A stretch of 64,000 bases of DNA from Symbiodinium natans (taxonomy: Eukaryota > Sar > Dinophyceae > Suessiales > Symbiodiniaceae): the NCBI GenBank assembly GCA_905221605.1, contig CAJNDS010000613.1, forward strand, positions 716,894-780,893, in the 5' to 3' direction. The notes under the pieces were generated by a model. It worked only from the letters and a program-made list of their open reading frames with translations, was not told where the DNA came from and ran no database searches. The position numbers and the translations under genes are program-made. Shown here piece by piece: positions 54,701 through 64,000 of the stretch (positions within the stretch are counted from its first letter, which is position 1; the number at the start of each line of letters is the position of its first letter).

Positions 54701-55319
54701 GGAGTTTCTCGCTGAAGTGGCGCTGGGATCCAGCAGCTCACAAGCTGATCATCGACTTCTGGAAAGGCCTGCTTGTGGAATCTTGTGGAAGAGAGCTCAA
54801 TGGCATCCTAGAAATCTACAGTTCGGGCAAACACATCTCACCTCGGGTGCTGCAAGCTCTGGTGGCACCCCTGGGCTCTTTCTGGGCTTGCTGCACACTA
54901 CACATTGTACTACACATGATTACACACTAGATTGCTCTTCTGTGTGACCGGCCAATCAAGAGCAAACCCGTGAGACACGTTGCGTTTCAGTGTCGTTCCT
55001 GCATCTCAGACATGACGCTGCTCGAGTGGCGCTGGGACGAACTGGTTCCCAGCAAGGCAGGAAGAGAGCCCCTCGATCTCTTGTCTCTGTGACTTGTCCG
55101 CAGTCCACATGAGAGGGTTGTGCCTCAGAGGATCTGCGCTTTCCGAGCCTGGTTCCCGATTGGTCTGGAACAGGGCATGTCGGAGGCGAGGGCAAAGTTG
55201 CCTGGAAAGTCCTCATGGAGAGCGAAGTTTGCGTCCTTCTACGCATTTCTACAAGTACAGCAAGGAGCGTGAACCTACTTGCGAGGCAGTTCCTTCAGCT
55301 ACTCTATGCTCAGCGAGGT
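54701..55319 (+). CDS. Unknown multi-exon gene
   Basis: Exon from 54701 after GCACCTCCCAG reads FSLKWRWDPAAHKLI, DFWKGLLVESCGREL and EIYSSGKHISPRVLQ. 55010-55100 reads HDAARVALGRTGSQQ. Exon 55104-55272 after ACTTGTCCGCAG reads ERVVPQRICAFRAWF, MSEARAKLPGKSSWR and ASFYAFLQVQ. 55290-55319 ends AG/GTAGCC and reads FLQLLYAQR. Codon content is strongly protein-like in one frame per exon. The helical WDPAAHKLIIDFW region suggests an alpha-solenoid but no family is recognised. Confidence 0.45.
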
Positions 55320-55546
55320 AGCCGAGAGCTTTGAGCTACAAGAGGCTGTGGTAATCCCGTCATGATCCGTCTTGCCATCGCCGTCATAAATGCAGCCAGC
55401 ACCATAGACAAACTTTAGCAAAGCGAGACATCGAGCATCTCTCGCAGGCTGAGAAGCGTGGCATGCTCTTGGATTCCAAAGGCTGATGCGGCTCAGGCCT
55501 CTGCTTTGAATTTCGCGCCCCTGCGCTCAGTACTCTAAACTTACAG

Positions 55547-56459
55547 AGCTCCGAAACGATGGCATCCAAATTTGGAGCTCACTGATGCCGGGCTCGGGCG
55601 TGTGTACAGGGACGTTGGCCATTGGCTTTCCACATCGTTTCGCTATCCACTGCTGGTCTAGAGTGGTTGGGTTGACAGAACTTGGGAGATTTCCGCAATG
55701 TAATGTGGAAACCTGATCGCTCAGATGCAGTCAACATCTGTGAGTTTTCTGCTGCATGTTGGATGCAGCACACGGAGGAGATGCCTAGTCATGCCTCTGA
55801 TGTATAGGCGACTTGAATCGGTACAGCTCTGCTTCCGAAAGAAACTACACGACCTAGCACAGCATTTTTCTGGGATCTTCTGGGCATTGTTAAGGGGGAG
55901 CTACAGTAGGGTAGCTGAGGATGGAAAGCTTCCCCACGAAAGTTAATACACGTCTGAACCATGCGTGTCTGGAAAGCATCAAAGTGTTGTAACTAGAGAG
56001 GCAGGTCTTGTGGCGACAGCTTTGTTTTCGGCTGCCTATTTCTGTGAAGTCCGAGTTGCCCACGTGAAAAAACACCTGCCTTCCAGATGGGCCAGTCGAT
56101 CACAGCTCTTGTGTAGATATTCCAAGCTCGAAGCAGGTACACTAGCCTTAGCATGTCATCAGGTTCCAGAACTGTTTCGAAGCACCCTGAAGTAGATGCT
56201 GTTGCGCATTGTGCACGAGCTCATTCAAGCGCTCATTCAAGAGTCGCGTGTCTTCTGTCAAGCAACTGGCAAGCAAAGCACGCCACGGAGTTGCGTGCTG
56301 CGGGTGCAGTCCTACCTCGGACACATGAAGGCCAGATCGAAGATGTGCTTGGAGAGTTGTTCCAGGCATCACTCATTAGCTGTGCTCCCGGGGAGTCGCT
56401 TGTCAGGACGCCGCTCAGCACAAGGCCGGGTTGCCTGGCACCTTGAAAGTCGAGGATGA
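55547..56459 (+). CDS. Unknown multi-exon gene
   Basis: 55547-55716 after CTAAACTTACAG reads LRNDGIQIWSSLMPG then TLAIGFPHRFAIH. 55725-55809 after GATCGCTCAG reads NICEFSAACWMQHTE. 55826-55944 reads RKKLHDLAQHFSGIF. 55997-56132 reads YFCEVRVAHVKKHLP and ends at GCAG/GTACAC. 56196-56290 reads LLRIVHELIQALIQE, and another frame continues (TELRAAGAVLPRTHE). No domain recognised. Confidence 0.4.
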
Positions 56460-56857
56460 TTGAACCTCGGACACGAGTGAAAGTAACAATTAGCTCATGA
56501 ATTACCCTAATAAATCCATCAAAATATATCAAGAATGGAAATAGGATGTTGATTCCATGCCAGGTCCTGGCCCCACTTGGCGCCTTTGCTGCGTGGGCAT
56601 GCTCAGGTCAAGAGCGCTGCAGTGCTTGCACATACCCTAGTAGGTTTAGCTTCAGCAAAGATGTCCTACCCCATGATTTAGGCGCTATGGGCTACCGCCG
56701 CGGGAGGCACTGAACTTCTACAAGGTCTTCTGCATCGGTACATTTTCGAATGGTACATCTGGAAGGAAATATAACATGTTCATCGTTCCTGCCATGAAAT
56801 CTTCTGTACCAAGCGAACTCAAGCCTGGGATCTTTGCCTTGTTTCCTGGCCTCAGCC

Positions 56858-57230
56858 ATGCCACGCGCCGCCCGGTCACTGGTATTCTTGCGCCGCGCCT
56901 GCATCAGCTCTCGGGCACTTGCCAAGCAAGGAGCAGCTGTCCAACAAGCACTTACAAGGCTTTCCAAGACTCAGATTGCCGCATGTTCGCAGTGTGCTGC
57001 TCTGCAACAAACAAACAAACGGGATGACTCAGAGGTGCGCTATGAGAGTGAAGGATGGCCAGCCAGGAATGACTTTTGCAGGCAGCCTCATGGCTGTGGC
57101 TGAGTTGGGTCTCTATGGTGGGCTTCTGCTTGTTAGCACGGGCTTGGGTTTCACGTTGGTTGATTATGCTCAGGGAGCTTGGCACGAGTATGAGCTTGGA
57201 TTGAAAAAACGAGCTTGTGTCGCTAATTAA
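56858..57230 (+). CDS. Small membrane protein with mitochondrial-type N-terminus
   Basis: ATG 56858 opens MPRAARSLVFLRRAC then SSRALAKQGAAVQQA, an Arg/Ser/Ala-rich, acid-free stretch typical of matrix-targeting presequences. A second exon after GGGATGACTCAG (57031) or TTTTGCAG (57080) gives SLMAVAELGLYGGLL then VSTGLGFTLVDYAQG, a membrane helix, and the tail EYELGLKKRACVAN before TAA at 57228. It may be a small respiratory-complex or ATP-synthase accessory subunit; this is a guess from architecture. The exon junction is not fixed. Confidence 0.45.
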
Positions 57231-57284
57231 TGGTGAGCAGGCAAAAGCCGATCGATTTGAATTGTGTACAGGGCATCGCTGTGT

Positions 57285-57812
57285 GCCTGACATAATTGCG
57301 CAAGCGCAGGCTGTGGTAGCCAGTTAAAAAGGGGTGGCACTTGCAGCTCAGTCGCTCAGTCAAGTTGCTGCGGGACAGCACCTTTCAATCGATGACGGGC
57401 CAGTGAGCAGCATGTTCAGGACAAGGCCAGTGTTCGCTTGAGCGACATCTTGGGTGCCCGCTCTTCCAAATCTCCTAGCGGCCCTAACGGCATGTCGACT
57501 GAGGCGTTCCTGCATGAGGGAGGGATGCCAGATGTACTTGGATAGGATTGCGGCACGGCGAACTACTCAAGACAGCAGCCAGTTGCAGTGCAGGTGTCCG
57601 AGATGGATCCGAGATTTGTCGCACCGCCAGTTGGAAGCTCAGCTGCTCCGCAGCCATCCCTGAAGCCTACAGAGCTAAATCCCAACAGAGGGCCTAAGCT
57701 GAAGGCCAGCTGCGTCATGCAGATGTCACAGTCACAAAGAAGTATTCATGTTGCTGGAAGTATGTTTCTTTGGTATCGCCTTTTGCATGACTCAGAAGAC
57801 GACTCAGCATGA
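57285..57812 (+). CDS. Unknown gene, exon-like pieces
   Basis: 57271-57325 reads DIIAQAQAVVAS. 57333-57441 reads VALAAQSLSQVAAGQ then SIDDGPVSSMFR. 57458-57545 reads SKSPSGPNGMSTEAF then HEGGMPDVLG. 57549-57812 in the same frame reads VQVSEMDPRFVAPPV then TELNPNRGPKLKAS and ends TGA. Pro/Ser-rich, likely disordered; no domain. Confidence 0.38.
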
Positions 57813-58084
57813 CATACGTCTGCCACTTGTCCGGAACCGGAGACAATACAAGGTGGGATAGAGGGGGTACCATACAGAAATGGCTGAGCTACTAAAGACC
57901 TCGAACAACAAATACATTCCGTATAGATTTCTGTTCTGTCTATTAATATACTATACAGACATAAATATACTGCTGCTTTGGGCCTGGCATGGGCGGTCGA
58001 GGCCCCTGAACCCCTATATGTCACTGTATGTATTATGTATAGAGATAAGTTATACCTACATATTTATATACACACGTTATAGGT

Positions 58085-58156
58085 TATATGTTACGTATAT
58101 ATATATATATACATGTTTTGTGTTTCTTGTGTGTTTTTCGTCTCGCTCTCCCTCTC

Positions 58157-58192
<36 letters not shown>

Positions 58193-58212
58193 GCTCGCTC
58201 GCTCTCTTTATG
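58085..58212. repeat. (TA)n and (CT)n microsatellites
   Basis: TATATA at 58096-58112 and a pyrimidine tract CTCTCTCTCGCTCTC at about 58139-58208, followed by self-complementary GTACGGCGCGCGTAC at 58229. Confidence 0.93.
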
Positions 58213-58329
58213 CGTGCACGTGCAAGCGTACGGCGCGCGTACGTATTCGTATATCTATGTTTGCAGCTTCCAATGCCATCAGCAAAAAGGCTTCACAATG
58301 CATGCATTGGTTTGTGCATGTCGTAATGG

Positions 58330-58874
58330 TTTTGAAATTTCGGGCCGCTATAGGGCTGTTTCTGTTGAAGCAACATCAGGGCCCTCTCTCGAGTGCAGAG
58401 AGTTCGCTGAGGTTGGGACACGAGGTGGCCCCCCTGTCGAGGCAAGATTTTGTGTCATCCATGCAACCACCCCTCGTTCTTCAACTACATAGCTGGATGA
58501 TAGTTTGCACAAGGAGATTTTTCCTGATCTGTGCTGGTCTCAGAGTGCGCTGTCAGCAGAAGCTCTGCCAAGAATCTGGGCGCCGGTCGTCGTTTCATGG
58601 CTAAGGTGCCTGCATGCGCGGTTCCGATGGGCATTCCTGTCGGAGCAGGAGGAGGAACATCAAGAGGAGAGTCACGAGGAGCGCCTGCTATCGCTGTTGA
58701 CTTTTGTTAGGGCAAATTCATTGTACGGCCCATGGCGGACAGTTTTTGCAGAGAAGATGTTGCCCAACATCCAGAAGACACTGTCCTGGCTACAGGGCCC
58801 TTTCTGCATGAGCAGTTCCGACTTCTGACTCTGAGTTGTCCAGGTGCCTATGGAGATTCACACAGACTCCTCTG
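58330..58874 (+). CDS. Unknown gene, exon-like pieces
   Basis: 58340-58480 reads EISGRYRAVSVEATS in one frame. 58506-58795 reads DLCWSQSALSAEALP, FRWAFLSEQEEEHQE and TVFAEKMLPNIQKTL. From 58796 another frame reads PFLHEQFRLLTLSCP then AYGDSHRLL and ends TGA at 58874. The frame change at GGCTACAG/GG may mark a junction or a frameshift. No family recognised. Confidence 0.4.
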
Positions 58875-59684
58875 AAGGAGTTGGCAGGTGCCTGTGCTAC
58901 GTTTGGGTCAGTGCTCAGTGGTGTCATGATGTGTCATGGCATTCCAGGAAGGAAGATGGCAAGAAGACAGCCGCTTCGTCATCCAGACCTGGCTCTAGGA
59001 GCGGCCGTGATGTTGCAATTTGCCAATCGTGCCGCTGCACCTTTGTGTTTTGCTCGCTGCTCTGTTGTTCCCGTGTTTCGTGGCACACGTCCTGCATCGT
59101 GCTGCCTCAGCAAAGGGAGGGAGGGGCCTTGTAATGCCTCTTCGCTGACCAGGCGAACCGGCTACTATCATGAGACGGCACCTGCTCTTGCCAGGAGGAA
59201 GCCAGCGAAGCAACGCAAGCGCTTGGACAAGGAGAATCGGCAGAGACACGACCCTGCCCCCTATGCACCCTGCTTTGCACTTCAGCATTGTTCATCGGTT
59301 CATCGGTGCGATCATGGATTCCACTAGCCATCCAGGTTCCCGTGGAGATGGACTTTGGCACGCCTTCTGAAGGGAGTGGCAGGCGTCACCTGGACCGTAG
59401 ACATCGTTAAACTGAAATGTCAAAGAAGTTATAAGCTCAGACGTCACCTTGACAGCCATAGCAGTCGATGCGAGTCAGGGACCATGATTCAGAAGGTGGC
59501 AGCAGCTTCCTCTCACGCACCCCGACATCTGAGACCACAAGCTGTTCACTTGAAGAACACGTTGCCCCGGAAACAAAAGCGTGCTACACACGTCCGGATT
59601 TTCACGACGTTTAGCATGATACTGGCTCGTCCGCCCTCCGGGCTGCATAAGACCCCTTGTATGTTCAGACCCAGCGTAGCTTGA
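58849..59684 (+). CDS. Unknown exon-like region with a repeated segment
   Basis: 58849-59100 reads VPMEIHTDSSEGVGR then SRKEDGKKTAASSSR. 59150-59280 reads YYHETAPALARRKPA then QRKRLDKENRQRHD. 59336-59407 reads VPVEMDFGTPSEGSG then RRHLDRRHR and TAA. 59440-59684 reads RRHLDSHSSRCESGT. The two VPxE...SEGxGR segments are diverged copies about 490 bp apart. Frame choice is uncertain. Confidence 0.28.
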
Positions 59685-59752
59685 ACCCAAATCGAACCCA
59701 GTCCTTAACCCAAGCCTAAGCTCTCAACCCAGACAAAACCTGCCAATTTATA

Positions 59753-60974
59753 GTGCGGTGCAACACGACCCGCGCCAGGAAGGAAGCCGTCAGCAAGAAA
59801 GCCAACAAGAAAGCCGATCTGAGAGCCCAACCTGACAGGACTCCTGCGCCACCTGCGTGTACCCATAACCACCTTCTAAGTATTTTAAATAATGTTCGCA
59901 TCTTGGATGGACTCCAAGAGCTCTACAGGGCACTAAGGTGCGAGCTGCCCTCTGGATATCAGGTCCAATACTCGTAAGACCGGCGTTAGTAGTCTTTCTG
60001 TGTCAAAGGCCAGCGCTGTCCAGTTTAGGAGCGCGCGGACGGCGAAGCCGCAGAAGCGCACAGAGGAGAAACCTCACAAGGTCGGGAAGAGCCTCCTCAA
60101 ACCAGTGCCCTGTCCGTTGATCTGCAGGTGAAGGCAAGCTCCGGAACTCTGCCGAAGGACGCGTCAGTGCATGCTGTGGGATAGTGACTGCAGAGGTTTC
60201 CTTACTCGACTCTTCTTACACAAGTTTCAGTCTTGTCTTAACGCATGCATTCCACTCCAAAACCGTTTTCAGGACAGCGCGAGGCGCAGCGATGTGTGCG
60301 TGCCACAGCAGGCCCGACAAAGCAGACGAATCCGCCAATGCTTATCAGTTTATCATCCGTGGGCCTGCTTCCTTCGGGGTTCGCAAGCGTGGCCGTTCTG
60401 GCCGAACTTGTAGGTCCGAGCTCCCTCAGCGGAGCAGGCTGGAATGCCCTCGGAGCTCACGATGTTCATGCAGGCGAGGCGGGAAGGAAAGAGATTCTGA
60501 GGCACCCTTTGGGTCTGTCTACCGCTGTAAGCCAAAGCTTGGAATCTACTCACGTAGGCCGTCGCCATGACCCGAAGCCTCCGCGCCTGAATGCTGAGAT
60601 TGCGACGAGGGCGAAGCGCCCAAGATCTAAGGGGCGCGAGCTGCTCCCACGAAGACAGTCGCTGCAGTTCGCAGGTGTGCAGCGATGGAGTCTGCCAAAT
60701 GTCGATGTTGCATTGAGGAATTATCTTTTCCGCCATGCCCCCGGGACCTAGGAATGCCTGTCGGCATTTTGCTCGGCATCAGCTTTGCATGGTGTGGAGT
60801 CTGCTATCGGTTGTGCACTCACAGCCTAGATTGCCTTACAAGTGCCTGCTCTTTTCTGCTTCCTGGGTTCCACGATCTCCGGCGGAGCATGGTGAACTCG
60901 AGATGACAAACATCTCTGTTGCAAGGAGGGACGGTCTCGCTAAGAAGCGAACGCTTTCTCATCGCGAGACGTAA
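59753..60974 (+). CDS. Unknown multi-exon gene(s)
   Basis: 59760-59977 reads RKEAVSKKANKKADL then SILNNVRILDGLQEL and ends TAA. 59985-60127 reads SVSKASAVQFRSART then KPQKRTEEKPHKVGK and ends at CAG/GTGAAGG. 60184-60420 reads ADESANAYQFIIRGP. 60470-60751 reads RPRSKGRELLPRRQS. 60810-60974 reads ASWVPRSPAEHGELE then NISVARRDGLAKKR and TAA. Basic, probably nucleic-acid associated or disordered; no domain recognised. Confidence 0.35.
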
Positions 60975-61170
60975 GAGCATCAAGAGCAGCTTAGGAGCTT
61001 GGGGGACTCAAAGCAGTTGAGCATCTGCCGCGGGGAAGAAAACCCATCGCATCATGGTATTCATGCTGGCGTGCCATGGTGTAACTAACTCTTTCAGTTT
61101 GCAGGGATGACGTGGAGATGATCTGAGATCCCCACTGCATAACTGCACAACCCTCGCAGTGCCTCGCAGG

Positions 61171-61567
61171 TGGACTTCATTGAGATTCAAAGTAGTTTCC
61201 GCCAAGACAAAGAGGCGCAGTCCTCGGTGTGGCCAGGCGCTTATGATGGCAGTGCCGAGCTTTCTTGCTGACGTGAACTCGATACAAGTCAGCCCTGTTT
61301 ACTGTTTACTGTCCACTTCCACTCAGCATTCAGTCGCAGTTAAGTGTGATGCAAGCGCTACGGTGTTGATCGCTCTGGCACAACTATGTACTGGTTGCGC
61401 GTAAGATGATACAGGGACAGAATTGCTGAAGTTGTTCCCCGAGTTAAAGGCGCAGCTCGGTGCTGCCAAGGCGGCATCCAGCTCAACACGAGGATGGATC
61501 TTTGCTACACTGTCTGAAGGCACACGAGCCATGTGGCAGTCTCGAAGTGGTGCTCCAAGTCTAATTT
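61171..61567 (+). CDS. Unknown gene, 3' exons
   Basis: 61171-61271 after TGCCTCGCAG reads VDFIEIQSSFRQDKE then QSSVWPGAYDGSAEL. 61326-61397 after TTCCACTCAG reads SVAVKCDASATVLIA. 61411-61567 reads TELLKLFPELKAQLG, AAKAASSSTRGWIFA and SEGTRAMWQSRSGA with a TAA stop. No family recognised. Confidence 0.42.
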
Positions 61568-61575
61568 AAAGCAAG

Positions 61576-61776
61576 ATGGTGCAAACCCATGAGATTCCAA
61601 GTGCCGCCTGCTACGCCTGCCTTGCTTCTGCCTTGCTTGTAGGTCCTCGACATACTCAGCGACGCGCAGTCGCCACATGTCCCAGGCGCCCTTCTTTCAA
61701 GACTTCAATGCAGCTTCAGGTCCCCCCAGCTAACGAAGAATGCACCACTGGGCGTAGTTGGAGCACAGTGAAGTAG
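61576..61776 (+). CDS. Unknown small open frame
   Basis: ATG 61576 (MVQTHEIPSAACYAC) to TAG. A second frame after CTTGCTTGTAG reads VLDILSDAQSPHVPG and looks equally exonic, so the ATG frame is uncertain. Confidence 0.28.
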   Translation: MVQTHEIPSAACYACLASALLVGPRHTQRRAVATCPRRPSFKTSMQLQVPPANEECTTGRSWSTVK

Positions 61777-62013
61777 TGAAGGGGGCTCAGTGGGGCTAAG
61801 TCCAGGGCATGGTTAGGAAAATCTTTTTGCCCAAGATCAGACGCAGTTTTGAAGACGTCTCGGCATCGCCTCTGCCTTATCCGAACTTATGCCTCATCAT
61901 GGCCCCAAGATGGCTTCCGCCCCATCCTCCCATTGTGTTGACGACGTGATAATCTGCCCGTATCTATATATGTATGTCATCCTGTATCATCCTACCGAAG
62001 TTCCCAAAGGTCA

Positions 62014-62160
62014 ATGCAGGCGTCAGAAGGGCAGCTGGAATTGCTGAAGAAACGCGGTCTTTTCTACGCGGGATTGTGTCGAATTCAGAGTGCAGGTGCC
62101 CCGGCAACCTTGACAGCTCACCTGCGGCTGCCAGTGACGGCAGCGACGGGAGGTGATTAG
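62014..62160 (+). CDS. Unknown small ATG-started open frame or first exon
   Basis: MQASEGQLELLKKRG then LFYAGLCRIQSA, followed by CAG/GTGCCCC, a usable donor at 62100; otherwise open to TAG at 62158. No family recognised. Confidence 0.35.
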   Translation: MQASEGQLELLKKRGLFYAGLCRIQSAGAPATLTAHLRLPVTAATGGD

Positions 62161-62224
62161 ATTTCTGAGCGACGAGAAAATGCTTCAGGCAGAGCCTGTT
62201 CACGTTTGCCTTTAGAATTGTGGG

Positions 62225-62626
62225 ATGTCGGATATGTTGGGCTTGCACGACATCGTCAGCTCCACAGCTTCACACGCCCCCTCGTTTCAAGCTTCCGGAA
62301 GTGCCCAACAAGTCAGTGCCATGCCACCGGTGGGGTTGACCATAAGCAGCCCATGGAGCAAGCCGGTGCCAGTCAAGTTCGCTTGCATGCCGGGCTTCTT
62401 CACAGTTTCGGCAGGTTTGTTGCCGAGTAGTAGCTGCACCAAATGCGGTAACTCAGTAGTCCATGTATGAGAAGCCCTCTTGGGGGGCCCTAGGCATTGT
62501 AAGACGTGGTATCTGAACGGCTGGCTGCTCAAAGTCGATGGGATGGATTTACCATGGCAGCCGCTGGGCGATGAGGAGCTTGGGCGAGAGAGAATCATGC
62601 GCTCGTGTGGGAGGCTTGCAGGCTAG
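62225..62626 (+). CDS. Open frame interrupted by one TGA, zinc-site-like
   Basis: ATG 62225 opens MSDMLGLHDIVSSTA, Ser-rich, then CTKCGNSVVHV and TGA at 62468. In the same frame it reopens and runs RHCKTWYLNGWLLKV, LPWQPLGDEELGRER to TAG 62624. Cys residues before (CTKC) and His/Cys after the TGA would fit one small metal site. I found no intron that removes the TGA in frame, so it may be a stop, a readthrough or a pseudogene lesion. Confidence 0.42.
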
Positions 62627-62692
62627 AGCCGTGTAGATCTATGCACGAGCACGCTTTGCAGCCACTTCTATTGAAGCCCCCCAGATGGACCG

Positions 62693-62727
62693 ACCCTAAA
62701 ACCCTAAAGGCCCTAAACCCTAAACCC
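62693..62727. repeat. Short telomeric array (CCCTAAA)n
   Basis: Four units with small insertions, 15 bp before the acceptor of the exon at 62743. Confidence 0.85.
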
Positions 62728-62742
62728 GAGTTCTGACACAGT

Positions 62743-63200
62743 CCGGGATCGAGGAGCGGGATGCGCCTCCTTGGATCCACCACTCGCGGTTGCAGACACA
62801 GCAGGACTACTCTGCCATAAGCGACGCCTTCTTGTTCGGCAGTAGCGCCTTCCTAAAACTCTCAAAGAAGCTACGTGTGGGTATTTCCCCCTATAGGGCT
62901 ACCGTTTATACTATTTTACACCCCAAAAAACACGCGCTAGAATCCTTATTCTTGATATATGGGAACCACCCGAAAGGGTGTCCTGAAGCTGCCTCGGCGA
63001 GGGCATGGCGACCAAGCATGTCCAAGCAGCGATGGTCGCAAGCGGGCGGGAGGGGCCGGAAGAGAGGACGGGGGCCATGGAAGGGGGGAAGAAGGAGCAG
63101 GGGTGGGCTGCCGGGGTGGGGAGTCGTGGCGGCGACTGGCTTTCGCACAAAAACTATCCTTGAGTTGTCTGTTAGGAGAGAGTGGCCAGATTTCTTTTGA
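62743..63200 (+). CDS. Unknown exon-like open stretch
   Basis: After GTTCTGACACAG the frame reads SGIEERDAPPWIHHS, QTQQDYSAISDAFLF and SSAFLKLSKKL. It then runs open through Gly/Arg-rich low-complexity sequence to TGA at 63198. Only the first 130 bp look like protein; the rest is G-rich repeat-like DNA. Probably joined to the open frame ending at 62626. Confidence 0.38.
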
Positions 63201-63611
63201 CAGCGGAGGGCTGCTGTCCGACAACAAGGCGGGACGAGCAGCATGGGGAGAGGAGTCGTGGCGACCCACAACACAAACGGGATGCGGGAAGCTGTTGCCT
63301 GACAGCATATGACACCGGCTGGTTCCAAAAAGACCGCAACCACCCCGGTCGGCTTGGGGTGCGCCTCGGCCCGGCCCAATGCCTTAGGCTTTTAGGTTTG
63401 AGGGTGCAGGGCTTTAGGGTCCGTTCAGTCATGTATTGCTTTGAGAGGCCCAAGTCAACTCAGCGCCAATCCGGGACGGAGCGCCCCCCCACACCAACAA
63501 ATGTCAAGGTGAGACGTTCTGTGAACGGTCCCAAAAGCGCGGGTGGGGAGGGAGGAGAGGATTTCGAGGAGGGGAATTCGGGGGTCCCGTAGTCAAACCT
63601 CAGACCCACAT

Positions 63612-63713
63612 GTAAGAAAGCCTGAGGAGCTTTGCGCCAAGCGCTTCTTGCGCGTGGCCACAACGCCGGTGACGCATGCGACGCTGTCGCTCTGGTCACT
63701 GGCACTCTGGCTG
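63612..63713 (+). CDS. Unknown exon-like stretch
   Basis: Reads RKPEELCAKRFLRVA then TTPVTHATLSLWSLA before TGA. No start codon; 3' exon candidate near the window end. Confidence 0.3.
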
Positions 63714-64000
63714 TGAGAACCTGGTTTGAGGGTTCAGGTTGTTTAGGATGGTTTCGGGCTTTCTTGCTATGAGTTCTAGAGGGTCAGGGGTCGTATAAGG
63801 TCCTGTGGCTGCCTTGCAAATCGCTCGTCCGTGTAGACGTATGGTAACATGTCTTGACTGAATGTTGTGCTGCGCAAGAGATCCGATCTTAGGCCTTGTG
63901 GAGGGCAGGTGCGCTGCTCAGTCTTGCATTCTTTGCCGCTTAAGAAGTGGACCGCTACAGAGAACCACTTGAGTACATTGGGTTCTTTTAAAATTTTACC

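Noticed and set aside
56692-56967. Minus-strand open frame of 91 codons
   Set aside because: Overlaps an ATG-started + frame with a convincing targeting peptide and downstream membrane exon.
60685-60760. CRCCIEEL...PPCP as a RING finger
   Set aside because: Too few Cys/His at the right spacing and a competing frame looks more exon-like.
1-64000. tRNA, rRNA and spliced-leader RNA genes
   Set aside because: No cloverleaf, 5S-like or leader sequence was recognised by reading; a dedicated covariance-model scan would be decisive.

Overview
The window looks like nuclear DNA of a dinoflagellate, most likely Symbiodiniaceae. The signs are dispersed plant-type TTTAGGG/CCCTAAA telomeric arrays, two long pentatricopeptide (PPR) proteins with the helical signature ISACEKxGQWQ, many short exons with AG/G acceptors, introns whose donors read GA or GC rather than GT, heavy microsatellite content, and no bacterial operon structure. 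No virus, plasmid, rRNA, tRNA or CRISPR locus was recognised.

Almost every stretch that reads like protein lies on the + strand. I read exons as short open stretches starting after a polypyrimidine-AG, with charged, non-repetitive peptide, since most lack a start codon of their own. The firm genes are a multi-exon PPR gene (about 9.75-12.5 kb), a single-exon PPR gene of 491 codons (23.73-25.20 kb), and a J-domain gene (42.1-44.34 kb) with HPDKGG in an upstream exon and a long basic helical C-terminal part. A Ser/Gly/Arg-rich gene (29.3-34.56 kb) contains a tandem array of about 500-bp units, each carrying one copy of the same exon. A small membrane protein with a mitochondrial-type N-terminus lies at 56.86-57.23 kb. 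The other gene calls are exon clusters of unknown function with approximate boundaries.

Layout: 0-3.8 kb unknown multi-exon gene with telomeric arrays in its introns; 4.3-9.3 kb three unknown exon clusters; 9.5-13 kb PPR gene; 13-21.5 kb unknown genes, with telomeric and (AT)/(TACATAT)/(TATGG) repeats in introns and AT-rich spacers at 20.2-20.6 and 21.5-21.8 kb; 21.8-29 kb first two copies of a dispersed hairpin-ended element, the intronless PPR gene and an AATAAG-type satellite inside an intron; 29-34.6 kb exon-array gene; 34.6-41 kb unknown genes, GAA tract and third element copy; 41-44.3 kb J-domain gene; 44.4-64 kb further small unknown genes, with telomeric arrays between exons at 50.8-51.0, 53.2-53.6 and 62.7 kb.

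The most interesting signals are: short exons directly bordered by telomeric arrays; GA and GC splice donors fixed by the 35-residue PPR register; the exon-amplifying tandem array with substitutions that are silent in one frame; a dispersed 240-290 bp element with a perfect terminal hairpin; and a 22-bp hairpin next to a telomeric array.
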